NCBI GenBank assembly: GCA_025786725.1
Contig: JAHLTZ010000043.1
Coordinates: forward strand, 108,966-172,965
Length of the DNA stretch: 64,000 nt
Direction of reading: 5' to 3'
Origin: Syncephalis fuscata
Lineage: Eukaryota; Zoopagomycota; Zoopagomycetes; Zoopagales; Piptocephalidaceae
Part shown: one piece after another, positions 10,852 through 21,964 of the stretch
How the letters are laid out: each line of letters opens with the position of its first letter
Position numbering within the stretch: the stretch's first letter is position 1
Program-made: the position numbers and the translations under genes
The notes under the pieces: generated by a model
Told to the model about the DNA's origin: nothing
What the model saw: the letters and a program-made list of their open reading frames with translations, nothing else
Database searches by the model: none

Positions 10852-13467
10852 CTACGCGACTACTTGGAATGTACTAGAAGTTCCGTTGTGTGAAATGATA
10901 TTTTGAACAATTGTGCGGTGGTGTCCAAAGTGTTGAATCCGATAGGTGCCCGCTATAACAAATAGATCAGCATTAATATACTTTCATATATTTAGTTAGT
11001 TCGTTATACTTACGTTGAGTATCGGCCTCGATATCCCATTCAATAACTGCTTTATTTTCTCCCAAACCGTTCACCTTGACCCAGTTGTAACGAGTGCTCC
11101 AATGGCCATCGTCACGAACACGTTTCCAGGCCTTGGTGGCTGGATCTTGTCGCTCAACGGAAATGTATGATTCTTCCAAGAGCAGATTGTTGCGTGGATG
11201 GCCAGTCCAGAAGGTAACGCTCACAGTGTTGCCACGATTATACGACGGCTTTACATCGACGTTAACATCACCAAAAGACTTCCCAATGGGGTGTGAATCA
11301 AGCACTACACCGGTTTGCAAAGTGATAAACTTGCTGGAAAAGTCCTGCGGGGCAGAAGCAGAGATGATACGAGTATTGCCGGCCATGGCCTGTACCAGTT
11401 TGACAGCATTTTGGATGTAGGCTGGCAGCGAACCTGGTCCAAAAATAGTTGAAGCGGCTTCATAGCGCTGTGCAACATATTCTTCGGGTGTGGTGGTATA
11501 GCTAGCATAGGTGTTTGATGGGCCGGACACGATAACCGTGGCATCTTCACCGACCAGACCTTGAGCAATGGCAGCTTGTTTAATTGCTTCACGCATACGA
11601 CGGCCAGACATGGTGGTGAATTCGGCTGGCACGCCTACAATGAATACTTGACCAATACGAAATACTTGTAGCTCGACAATGGTAGGTTGCCACTCATAAG
11701 GGAAGTGTGTTTCGCCAGTGTTTAATAGAATTGGTTTTGGATATTGACAGGCTACTTGTGCCTTGGATGGGCTCTTTGTAATAATAGAACCGGCAAGGTT
11801 CCAAAGTGGATTTGATGTGTTTTGACCTTGATAGAAATCAAATTGGCCGGGACCTGTAAACGACAAGAATAATAGTTACATGATTAGATGGTGTCGACAA
11901 AAACATATAAGAAATGTAAATTACCATCTGTAGTACCGGCAGCCATCGCATAGCCCATAGCGGGTGGACAAGTGTGGCCAGCTGTGCCGTTTGCATAGGT
12001 AAATGCCATATTGGACATATCGATGTACATATGCTGGAAATCAACAGCGCCTGATAATACCTTTTGAGGTTTACCTTCATACAGTTCACGTGCCTTGCTG
12101 AACTGGCGATCGCCAATAATAGCGTTGCTGGCAAAATCGCCTTGTTTCCATCCAGGACCACTATTAGTTGTCTCTTTATTAGTAATGATAAATAAATGGT
12201 AAATACACCTACCGAGCCACGCATAATTCGTTCTTTCCATTGCATGTGCTACGCTGATAGTCACAAGGAAGGCCAGTGTCCATACACTTTGCTCCTTCAG
12301 TGTTGGGGGAAACATCGCCATGTTTGTTTGACTGAATGCAGCCACAAAGCCAGTTGGCAAGCCTGTTGCGCTTTCTGGTGGATTCATTGCTTGTTCAAAT
12401 TTAATAGCGGCATAACTATACGATAAATGCACGTTAGATGCAATAATTCCATGTGATTTAGCTTATTTTTGTCTTATTTACCCTTTGTTATCACCGGTAA
12501 CTAGGGTGTTTGTGTTGTTCATGCTTGTGCCATGTGTGGCAAACCAGTTAACTTGGCCAATGCCTTTGCCCGATGCATCGTTGAATCGCAGCAATGTCAT
12601 ATCTTTATCGGTATTGTACTGGTAGCGAGCTCGTTCCTCGGCCGGATTGCGTTCGTAAGAAGAAGGCGACCGATTAATACTGGCATCAAGCAGCTCACCG
12701 ACGTGGACTGAAACGCTTCCTGGCTGTAAACCTTTATGAGCACGTTCAATTGACAGTACAATGCCGGAAACAAGAGCCTCAGCGGACTGGTTGACCCAAC
12801 CGAGTGCGGTTAAGTCGTAAAGGAGATAGCCGAGCCAACCTGCCGGTCCAGAGTGACTGTGTGTACCGGTAATCATCACGTTCTTTTGTGTGTAAAGGTC
12901 GGCACCAAACTTTTCTTCAAGACGCTTGATGACTCGCTGGCGTACAAACTGCGACATCATAGCCGTGTCGGTCGTAATATGTACAACACGTTTATTAGAG
13001 GCCGTATCATGTACAATAAATGCACGCGAATAGATACGCTGACGAAGCCCAGTGCCTTTCTGTTTAATGTTGGCATAGCCCATGAAGTTGACCTCGGCTG
13101 ATTGGCACGGCAGAGGCGTAAAAAAATAAGTTTGACGGTAAGTCATGCACGCATATTAGTGAATGCACACTATTTCATATGTTGTATAACCTACCAATAG
13201 GCCTATCGTGTCGAATGAGATGCGTGCGCAAGGTAAAAAAGCCATCAGTATCCGGTTGTTATTCCGCTCTATATTCTGATACTTACCCCGTAATATCAGC
13301 AATACCCGCACCAACCTGAGTAAATTAAATTGATTAGTTTTGATTAATTAAATAAAACACACAGCAGTATAACCTACATTGTAGCTTGCATTGACGGCCA
13401 CGGCAGCAGACACAAGCGTTAATGCTAAGCAAGCCAAGCTTGCGTGTGAGAAAGAGCCAAATATCAT
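10852..13467 (-). CDS. Neutral ceramidase (secreted or membrane-associated)
   Basis: Eight exons give about 707 residues: 13467-13378, 13315-13287, 13202-13195 (8 bases), 13097-12482, 12415-12213, 12160-11925, 11853-11014 and 10952-10852. The protein starts with a signal peptide (residues 1-25), then GAGIADITG, the MITGTHSHSGPAG zinc/active-site segment, GDVSPN with the family's catalytic serine, EFTTMSGRR, and a C-terminal immunoglobulin-like domain ending TFQVVA. The enzyme hydrolyses ceramide to sphingosine and fatty acid. One base is missing near 12317: the frame reads FSQTN, then needs a -1 shift to reach GDVSPN, probably an assembly deletion. It is otherwise intact and strongly conserved. 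The start is fixed by the signal peptide. Expected location is the secretory pathway or outside the cell. Confidence 0.92.
13195..13202 (-). other. 8-base microexon of the ceramidase gene
   Basis: GCCTATTG lies between a TAG acceptor and a GTAGGT donor. Only with these 8 bases do the flanking exons join in frame, giving ITGPIAEVNFMGYA, which agrees with the TG-x-x-AE-V-x-x-MGY motif of neutral ceramidases. The following donor (GTAGGTTATAC) is identical to that of exon 1. Confidence 0.85.
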
Positions 13468-14232
13468 GGCTAAATAACTTGGCGATAAATAGTAAAGCTT
13501 TAAAGTTCGGTTGCTCAAAAGTTGTTGTTTGGGCGTTAAGAACTGGCTATAGTTGTGATAATATTCGTAGCGTAGTAACTATTGTGATGGAGCTACGGTA
13601 AACGTAAATATAAAAGAAAAACAGAGCGTAAATAGAGGATAGCAAGAAAACGTAGAATAGTACAAAGCATGGCAAGATGATGTGTGTGCAAACCAGACTG
13701 TTTTATAGTAAATGTGGAGTAGGGATACACAGAACGTGGTCCTACACTGTACTGGTTTGAACAAGCCAAGTGAGTAAAAAAGAATTGGCCTGTATTTTGA
13801 TATGGCCTGTTTTTTAAAAAATTAGATTAATGAGCAAAATAAACTGGAAAAAAAGAGATTTGTTTATTTATTTATATATATATATGTGGTACTAAACTGA
13901 TAGATACTAAAACGAATAAATGGAATATAAAATAGTTTTATTGGCTATGCATACGTATATCATATATGAGTGTGTGTTACTATGACTAGTTAAATTATTA
14001 AACAACTCATGCAATTTCACTACACTCTTAATATGTGTTACCTTTGTTTGCTAGTTTTTGGATAAACTGTCAATATTATACAAGTAGATGCCATTGAATG
14101 GACAGTGTTGTATTCAGCGCGAGTTGTTTTCACACTATTACAGCTACAGCAACAACACCAACACCAACTATCGCTACTACTAACAACATCACATTTTCAT
14201 CTGTCACTCTATACGAGATTATTGCACAAACG
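13468..14232. promoter_or_regulatory. Divergent promoter region, ceramidase / NDUFB7
   Basis: About 760 bases between two divergent start codons. A TATATATATATATG run occurs near 13874. In-frame ATG codons upstream of NDUFB7 (14098) would add a Thr-rich extension that lacks family support. Confidence 0.45.
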
Positions 14233-14621
14233 ATGGCCGATAGTAACCCACGCAGGATTCCAGTACCTGAACCAGCCAACGATGATTTGCATCCTCGTAT
14301 GAGTGCCTCACGAGAGGACATGAAGAAAAATCGAGTTCCCCTGGAGTGGCGCGATTATTGTGCCCATAAACTGATTCCGCTTAACAATTGTCGCTACGAA
14401 ACGTGTTTTATGCCATGGAAGTGCGAGGAAGAGCGACATGCATATGAAAAGTGCCAATACGATGAGTAAGTAGATTTGTTACATTCAGTACTTGTCGCTT
14501 CAATACAAGAGCTAATAGATGTATATGTATCTATGTATTATAATTGTTATTTATTAGTTATAAGCGACGCATGAGACTAGCAACAAAGATACGCGAGGAA
14601 CAGAAACACGAAACAGCGTAA
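14233..14621 (+). CDS. NDUFB7: NADH:ubiquinone oxidoreductase subunit B7 (complex I accessory subunit)
   Basis: Two exons (14233 to about 14467, and about 14558-14621) encode about 100 residues. A CHCH domain carries two C-x9-C pairs: CAHKLIPLNNC and CEEERHAYEKC. VPLEWRDYCAHKLIPLN is the family signature. The subunit sits on the intermembrane-space side of complex I and depends on Mia40 oxidation for import. I chose the ATG at 14233 (MADSNPRR) because the earlier in-frame ATG at 14098 adds 45 low-complexity residues not typical of the family. The longer form cannot be excluded. The EEFSEC gene follows on the same strand 313 bases later. Confidence 0.92.
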
Positions 14622-14792
14622 TAATGCTGGTCAGATAATCGTGATTGCATATAAATATACCAAGTAATTGGTAATAGCAATGATGATAATGATAGTGATT
14701 ATTGATTATTAAACAAATGTTATTTGGTTCTTGTTAGAATTAGATTATTAGTATTATGTCTGTTAGTAGTAGTATTATGTTTATTAATATGT

Positions 14793-14836
14793 AATTAATA
14801 TTGAATTAATATTGAATTAATATTGAATTCATATTG
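14793..14836. repeat. Tandem repeat, four 11-base units
   Basis: Three perfect copies of AATTAATATTG and one variant (AATTCATATTG) lie between the NDUFB7 stop and the EEFSEC start. Possible promoter spacer or simple slippage product. Confidence 0.8.
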
Positions 14837-14934
14837 AAAGAGTCGACAATAAATGATATCGACCATTTGTTATTATTGTCATTATTATTATTTAATCCAA
14901 TAGTCTTTTCACCTTTTACATTAGTTACTTACTA

Positions 14935-17268
14935 ATGGCGTCTTTGTCGTCAGTCAATATTAGTATTGGCATACTTGGTCATGTAGACAGTGGCAAGACT
15001 ACACTGGGTAGGACGTTATAGTAATAGCTAGTACGACTGTTGAAGTTAACGTGTAATAACAAGAATAGCCAAACAGTTAAGTAGTATTGCTTCAACGGCG
15101 GCATTCGACAAGAACCCACAAAGCCAAGCCCGAGGAATTACACTCGACTTGGGCTTCTCTGGCTATTATACACCAGCACCTAGTCATTGGAGAGGTGAAT
15201 AGTTAATGAATATGGCTATTATGTTGAAAGGCTATTTAACAACGACCATAGAACGTGGTATCGATGTGGACCAAATACTTGTAACCTTAGTTGACTGTCC
15301 AGGTCATGCATCACTTGTACGCACAGTCATTGGCGGTAACTATTAATATATAAACATAAACATAATAACCATAATGAATAAGTGTATTTTAGGGATACAA
15401 ATTATTGATGTAACACTTTTAGTTATAGATATTACTAAAGGAATTCAAACACAAACCGCTGAAGTAAAAAAATATTATTATTTGTATTTAATATATAATA
15501 ATAATACGATTATTAGTGTTTAGTGTTAGCACAGATTATTAAACGGCCTATGGTAATTGCATTAAACAAAATTGATTTATTACCTGAAAGTATTCGATCT
15601 GCGAAAATAACCAAAGTAATGAATAATTTACTTAATAAAATAAATATTAATTAATTTTATAATATAGATATCACAAGCTATAACAAAGGCTATTCTTCCA
15701 TTGGGATTTCGTAATATTCCAATTATTCCAATATCAGCTCAAACTACCTCTAATACTAGTGCTACTGCTACTGCTAATAGTGACGGTAATACAGCTACAA
15801 GTGGTATTGATGAACTTGTACACGTACTGTGCTCAGTATTTCCAATACCAGCACCAATTGATCCACACCGTCCATTTCTATTTGCCGTTGATCATTGTTT
15901 TGCACTAAAGGGAAAAGGGACTATTATGACGGGTACAGTATTGGATGGTACAGTAACTATTGGTGATGTGAGTATTTAACCGGAATAGCTAGTTAGACTG
16001 TAATATAATAAATGTAATAGAATGTGGAAATTGCCTTGGGTCACGAGAGAAAGGTCAAAAGTATGCAACAATTTAGACAGCCCATTTCTACAGCCCATAA
16101 AGTAATTACTCTGTTAATTAGTAAATCGATAGATAGGTGATCATAGACTAATATGTAGTATAGGGCAACCGTATTGGTATTTGTGTTAAGCAACTTGATC
16201 CTGATATATTAGAGCGAGGATTAGTTGCCACACCTGGTACAGTGCAACTTGCCTATGCAGCCATCATCGATGCTTATAGAATTCAGTTCTATAAAGGATT
16301 CTGTCTATCTCGTAGTAAATTTCATGGTAAATACAAGTATATATATATATGGAAATCTAATAGCTGTAATAGTTACTGTAGGATATGAAACTGCCACTGC
16401 CACTGTTACGTTCTTCTCTAGTAAAAGTCATAATGGTAATTAGAATGTAGTAATTGAGCATTTTTATAATCTAACTGTTTATTAGGTGAATTTCAATTAA
16501 ATGAGCTCTATTTATTTGAATCATCGCTTGAACCATCCGATAATGAAGAACAAGTAACAACAAGCAATTACTGGGCCTTACTAGAGTTTGATAAGCCAAT
16601 TCAGTGTGTATCCAATGCACTGACTATTGTATCTCGACTTGATACAGATATTCGTATCCTTTAACCAGTACTAGTACAAATACCATCAATAATAACATTC
16701 TTAATAATGTAGATACTAAACAATGCCGTATGGTATTACACGGTTATTTGCAGTTAATTATCAAAGATGCACAATATAAAACAACTGTTTTACCTCAACT
16801 ACGTATTTATAAAGAACGTACACGCACAGCAATCATTGATCGGGTAATTATTTAGCAATATGTATAACTGGCACTATATTCACTGTTACTACTATCAGAT
16901 TATTGATGATTATACATTAATTGGACGGGGTCTTGTGAAGAAAGAAGGTAGTTTAGATAAATTTATTGGATTAATCGTAAAACTGGGTCGATTAGGTAAA
17001 TAACCATCAACTAACTTTTATTACTAATAATTGATACTATTTGTTTATAGATAATGAGGTGATGGGTAAAATTGAATCCACTTTTGGTACAAGTGGCAAG
17101 TTCAGAATTACTACTACAGATAAAATACCTGTTACATTACGTCAATCATTATCACGTCGATCTCCGGCAACTACTGTAGTTAATGGTGCATCTCGTGCTG
17201 AAGAACAATCAATTCGATTACAATTCAAGAAACTACTATATGATCCTCAAAAACATATTATTCAATAG
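14935..17268 (+). CDS. EEFSEC: Selenocysteine-specific translation elongation factor (eEFSec / SelB)
   Basis: Thirteen exons: 14935-15007, 15069-15194, 15252-15335, 15393-15463, 15517-15615, 15668-15967, 16021-16101, 16164-16326, 16373-16435, 16486-16653, 16713-16843, 16899-16995 and 17051-17268. They total 1674 bases, exactly 557 codons plus stop, with every junction canonical and in phase. GTPase motifs: GHVDSGKT (G1), DCPGHASL (G3), NKIDLLP (G4). eEFSec-specific segments include ARGITLDLGFS, VDHCFALKGKGTIMTGT, KVKSMQQF and DDYTLIGRGLVKKE, plus the C-terminal domain 4 that contacts Sec-tRNA/SECIS partners (FGTSGKFR). It delivers Sec-tRNA to UGA codons. The intact frame implies that selenoproteins are still made. 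No SECIS element or tRNA-Sec was found here. Confidence 0.96.
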
Positions 17269-17334
17269 TAAAATAATGATTGATCGATTGATTAATTGAT
17301 TGGTTGATATATAGCCATATATTAAGATATTTAT

Positions 17335-19485
17335 TTATGCTTGTCCGTAGTGTCGCATACGATATAGTAGAGTACGTCCTTTATCATTACCAATGGCCAA
17401 ATAGCCTGTATGAGGTGAGAAATCCACCGATTGTACATGGCTTAATGGTGTACCAGGTGTGGGCCAATTACTAAATACTGATAATGAAGAAGTGTGTATC
17501 TATATCATATAAATGCATTAGTACAAATAATTAATTAATCCATGAGTCTATTTACAACCTACCATACGTAGTTGGTCCTTTTTACTTTTACTAAACATAC
17601 ACAGTAATTGTGCATCTGATGAGAATTCAAGACCATGTACCGGTGTCGTTAGATTGCCCATTGTTTTTAAAGGTTTTGGCTGTAGTTGATCAAGACAGGA
17701 TTGATCATAAATATTGACCATACCAGAATGTGATCTGTTAATAGCATTGATTAGTTACCAGTTAACTCATTAATTGATTAATATTTACCCAATGGCCAAG
17801 TAGCGATCATGAGATGATACGGCTAAACAGGTGGGTGCATAGCCACCGTCATCGTGAAAGCGATGTACACAGCCAAGTGTTTCAATATCCCATCGATAGA
17901 CTTCAGACTCGGTACTTAACACGTAAAGATGGTGTCCATCCATGGACCACGCCATATCAACGACGGCCTTATTAACACGGATATCGCCGATCCACCGTCT
18001 AGTCTCCAGCGATACAATATCAATAATACCACCCTTGGCCATAAAAGCAATCCAACTATAAAGTACATTAGTTATATTCATTAGTGCTAACTGTTACCAA
18101 TTACCGGTCATCAGGCGAAATGCTAAAGTGATCAGCCAGCAGTGGAACTGCAGACGTACGAGGCCTCAATTGTGGTACACGAGATATTTGACCGCTTTCT
18201 ACATCATAGATATAAAAGTAGGTTCGTCGACCTGTAACAACAATATAACGACCCGTATGATCAAATTTGGCACAACTAATACGTAAATCTTTAAATAGAA
18301 CCGATTGAATTTTTTCATTACGTTTTCCATCTATCTATAAATTGATATTAATTATTATTATTATTAATGATTGTCTGTATTTACCTGGTATAAACGTAAT
18401 GTTTTATCAGAACCGGCAATAAGCATAACTTGCCCATTAGGATGAAAATCAACTGCTACCATTGATACCTACTCATTATAGTACAATTAACATTGCTATT
18501 AACATCATTAATAGTCATTAGCATACGTACTTTGTTATTAGATGGTTGGCTAACATCTTTAACACGTTCAACATCCAATCGACCAGATGGCAAATGAACT
18601 CGTGTTTTACTTAATAGACTTGCTGATTGAGCAAGTAGACTTGAAAGGCCTTGTTGTTCATCATCACTATCTACAATAGTGTTACCATCTTCATCTTTAT
18701 TTGATATACCGGCCTGTTCACTTGTTCGTTCTGATGCCGTCAATGCCCATGTTGGTTTAGGATTCAACTGTTGGAATCTAAATATTATTAGTAGCGTTAA
18801 TATTAATATAATATTAATATTGATATAGAGTCGAGTAAATTGCATTACCGTTGACGTAAACGACGTTGATATTCATCACCCTTCACTTCTGTTTCTGTTT
18901 CAGTAACACGTAATTTACGAAGACGATTACGGTTGATTAAAGATACGATCATTTTCTCGTCATCTTCATCTTCCCAAGCTGCTTTTACACCTGTCTCATT
19001 TAAAGCAATATCTATTATATTATATTATATTATATTAATATATATCTATATAATAGCATTATTAGTTATAATTACCTGCATATCAATTGATTCAGTTTCT
19101 GATACTTCATCATCAATAGATTCTAATGTAGATTCTTTAATAGCTGATGGGTCTACATCGACCATAAAATCCTATATGCCATAAATGCTCGTTTAATCTA
19201 TGGCTTATACTATTCAATATTGATATTACTAACCATATGAGCATCATTATCGCCAGTATCTATTGAAAAGGCAAATGCATCCTGTTCTTCAGTTGGGGAG
19301 CCGAGATCTGCCTCCACTGTAAAGTCGTCAGTATTATGTACTGATTCATGTCCCATATAATTCAACACATCATAGTCGTCCAGGTCAGCTCCAAATACTA
19401 AAGCTTCCAAATCAACTTCTTTTTGGCTCTTCTTCACCCGTTTAGGCTGCTGGTCCTGGCCCACCTGAACACGCTTAGGCGGCAT
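17335..19485 (-). CDS. UTP18: U3 snoRNP-associated WD-repeat protein Utp18
   Basis: About nine exons, all joining in frame. The N-terminus (MPPKRVQVGQ) is basic, then acidic. A conserved helical segment ending NPKPTWAL and LLSKTRVHLPSGRLD precedes a WD40 propeller: DFHPNGQVMLIAGSDKTLRL, TGRRTYFYIYD, MAKGGIIDIVS, SHDRYLAIGS, and the diagnostic C-terminus SVFSNWPTPGTPL and AIGNDKGRTLLYRMRHYG. Utp18 is a UTP-B component of the small-subunit processome in the nucleolus, needed for 18S rRNA maturation and exosome recruitment. The gene is convergent with EEFSEC (66 bases between stop codons) and divergent from MRPL1. An upstream in-frame ATG would add a His/Thr-rich 18-residue extension, which I consider less likely. 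Confidence 0.93.
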
Positions 19486-19729
19486 AGTAATAGGAGTAGC
19501 GTAGTAGTGTGTGTGTGTGTGGTGCGTTAAGTGCGGCAAGAAGTGTGCAAAGAATACTTCTATATTTTTTAAAGAAAATACTAAAAAAAGAAAGAAAAAT
19601 AATTCATATTTGCTTTATGTTTAAAAGCAGATATTATTAGACATTAGCGTGTCTTTTTATTATTACGAGGTACACAAGTGGTGTTGTTGAGTATTAAGTA
19701 GTTGATTCTGAATCTATTGTTTGTTGAAT
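19486..19729. promoter_or_regulatory. Bidirectional promoter, UTP18 / MRPL1
   Basis: Only 244 bases separate the two divergent start codons, so both promoters must lie here. The sequence is AT-rich with a GT repeat beside the UTP18 start. Pairing a cytosolic ribosome-biogenesis gene with a mitochondrial ribosomal protein gene would allow co-regulation. Confidence 0.6.
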
Positions 19730-21001
19730 ATGAATTTTACTAGTCGAACACGGACAGTAGTGCATACTGCAACGAGCGGACTATTCGCTGTAAGTAGTAA
19801 CAGTGGTGGTGACATGCCTATATGCATATAATAGGCTCACTATTAATATGTATATATTATAGAGAGTGGCCACACCAACCCTTCGATCTTATGCAACGGC
19901 TACTAAAAAGAAGGCAAAAACGCTAAAGCAAATAAAAGCTGAAGCTGATGCAGTACAAGTACCAAAAGCAGCTCAGATCCTACGAGTAAGTACAACAATG
20001 CTTTGACTGATCTATAAAGCAATCTATATAAATTAGGATACAATTAACGATATATTGTAGGCATTAGGTACTGGTTATCCTGAGCATCAAGTGGAACTGC
20101 ATATAAAATGCGCTACTGATAAACATAACCCAATGGTACGCGGTAATGTTGTATTGCCAAAGGGAATTAAGCAAGAAGCGACGATTTTAGTATTTGCTGA
20201 GGTAATATAAAATATAAATATAAAATATATACTTGGAATATATTGATGAAATAATCAATTGTTATTAGGGAAAAGCAGCTGAAGATGCTAGAAATGCTGG
20301 TGCAGCCATTGTGGTGGTGTAGAACTTATTACAAGAGTAAGTATTGTATTATATGTATTATATGTATTACATGTACTATTTATAACACTATTAATAAATA
20401 GGTACAAGCGGGTGAATTCAAATTTGATAAATGTTTATGTACAGTGGCCATGTTACCGGCAGTTGCTAAAATTGCTCGGTATCTTGGTCCAAAAGGGCTA
20501 ATGCCATCCGTCAAGAAGGGTATATTAATAGAATTCAGATTAATAACAACATGTTTATTGATGTGTGTTTATTAGGTACCGCCACCGATGATATTACAAG
20601 TGTAGTTATGGCTTCCAAATCGTCATTTGACTACCGATCCGACAAACATGGTGTCATTCATACAGGCATTGGACGGGTGAGGGGAAACTATTTATTTGTT
20701 ATTAATAGCTAACATGTTTTTACTTATTTATTAGTTAAATTTCAGTGATCAAGAAATCGAAGGTAATAGTTGTAATTGATGGATTAATCTACATTCGCTT
20801 ATTATTAATGGTTATTTAGCTAATATTAAAGAACTATTACGGGATATTAAACAGAATGCACCAGCGGGTAAAAAAGGTATTATTTAATAGTTAATGTTTA
20901 CCATTTATATTAATCTATGTTAATCTGTAGCGTTTATTGAACAAATTCATATTTCATCGACACGTGGACCTGGTTTATTGTTGAAAGATGCTATTGAATA
21001 A
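19730..21001 (+). CDS. MRPL1: Mitochondrial large-subunit ribosomal protein uL1m
   Basis: Multi-exon gene of about 260 residues. An Arg/Thr/Ser-rich, acid-poor N-terminus (MNFTSRTRTVVHT) is a likely mitochondrial targeting peptide. The L1 fold follows: VELHIKCATDKHN, VVLPKG, FAEGKAAEDARNAGAAIV, the L1 signature ARYLGPKGLMPS, and a C-terminus ending STRGPGLLLKDAIE. It binds 23S-like rRNA at the L1 stalk and aids release of E-site tRNA. Near 20311-20318 one base is missing: the frame runs into TAG after IVVV, whereas a -1 shift restores GGVELITR before the next donor. Probably a sequence deletion (GGG read as GG). All other junctions are in phase. Confidence 0.9.
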
Positions 21002-21030
21002 ATAATCGACTATTTTATTATGACTAATAT

Positions 21031-21040
21031 ACATACATAT

Positions 21041-21075
<35 letters not shown>
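21031..21075. repeat. (ACATAT)n microsatellite
   Basis: About seven units of a TACATA hexanucleotide just after the MRPL1 stop codon. Simple-sequence repeat. Confidence 0.85.
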
Positions 21076-21076
<1 letters not shown>

Positions 21077-21964
21077 ATGTATACTGTAGGTACTTTTATT
21101 GACCCTTGTTAGTACGTTGCATATAGGCCAAACCGGTTACACGACGCATTAACAGTCTCATGATCCTATCTTTCCTTTACATTCTTAGTTCACCATCATG
21201 TGTTTTTTGTTTTGTCGTCTTTAAAAGTAATGCTCAAAGGTTGCGGGTATAGATCACGTTATCGGCATTAGTTTCTTATTGCACCAATGAATAACAAGTG
21301 GAGGTATGTCTATTGGTCATACCAACTAATCCATGGATGAGATGGCAGTAAAATCGACTAGTCTACAGCATGGCATGAAAGGAAGGCAGATCTATTATTA
21401 TGACCTGTTAGATAGTTGTACAAATGGGACCAGTCATTTCTTTTTTAGTGGTAGTTCATTCATCCACATACATACACACAAATACCCTCATACAAATACA
21501 TACAAATACAAAAACAGTTGTCCATATCTATCTATCTACAGACAACACACACACACACACACAAATCCATACAAATCCATACAAATATATTTTTGGTGAC
21601 GCCGCCATCGTTATCAAAAGTTGACCTTCCCTTCTTTTTTTTGTATGCCATCACAGCACAGCACACCAACACCACGGTCATCATTGGTTTGTTTACTTTC
21701 GCTAGTGCCATTTATTCTATCTGTCAGTGGTTTGCTTGCTTGTTGTCGTACTCTCGTACGTCTTTCAACCTAGTGTTTGTGACTGTGCGCGCGTACGGGC
21801 AAGTCTCTATGTGCATATAGTGATTAGACGTGCATGTCTTTACTCTAGTGTGCTATTTATTCATCTACGTGGCTGTCAACTTTTTTATTCATCTTCTACA
21901 ACTATTAGTCGTCTGTTTATTCATCTAGAGGCCTGGCCTACGTGGCGTGCCAATAACTGTCAAT
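21076..21964. other. Upstream region of the kinesin-3 gene
   Basis: About 890 bases with CA-rich simple repeats (21470-21590). Overlapping open frames here are low complexity and I do not call them genes. A 21-codon open frame on the minus strand (21161-21096) is mentioned among the findings. Confidence 0.5.

Noticed and set aside
11838-12245. Separate open frames inside the ceramidase locus
   Set aside because: They are intron read-through and out-of-frame readings of ceramidase exons.
15463-15534. Suspected frame error at the fifth EEFSEC exon
   Set aside because: The acceptor at 15516 (ATTATTAG) gives ECLVLAQIIKRP in frame, so no error is needed.
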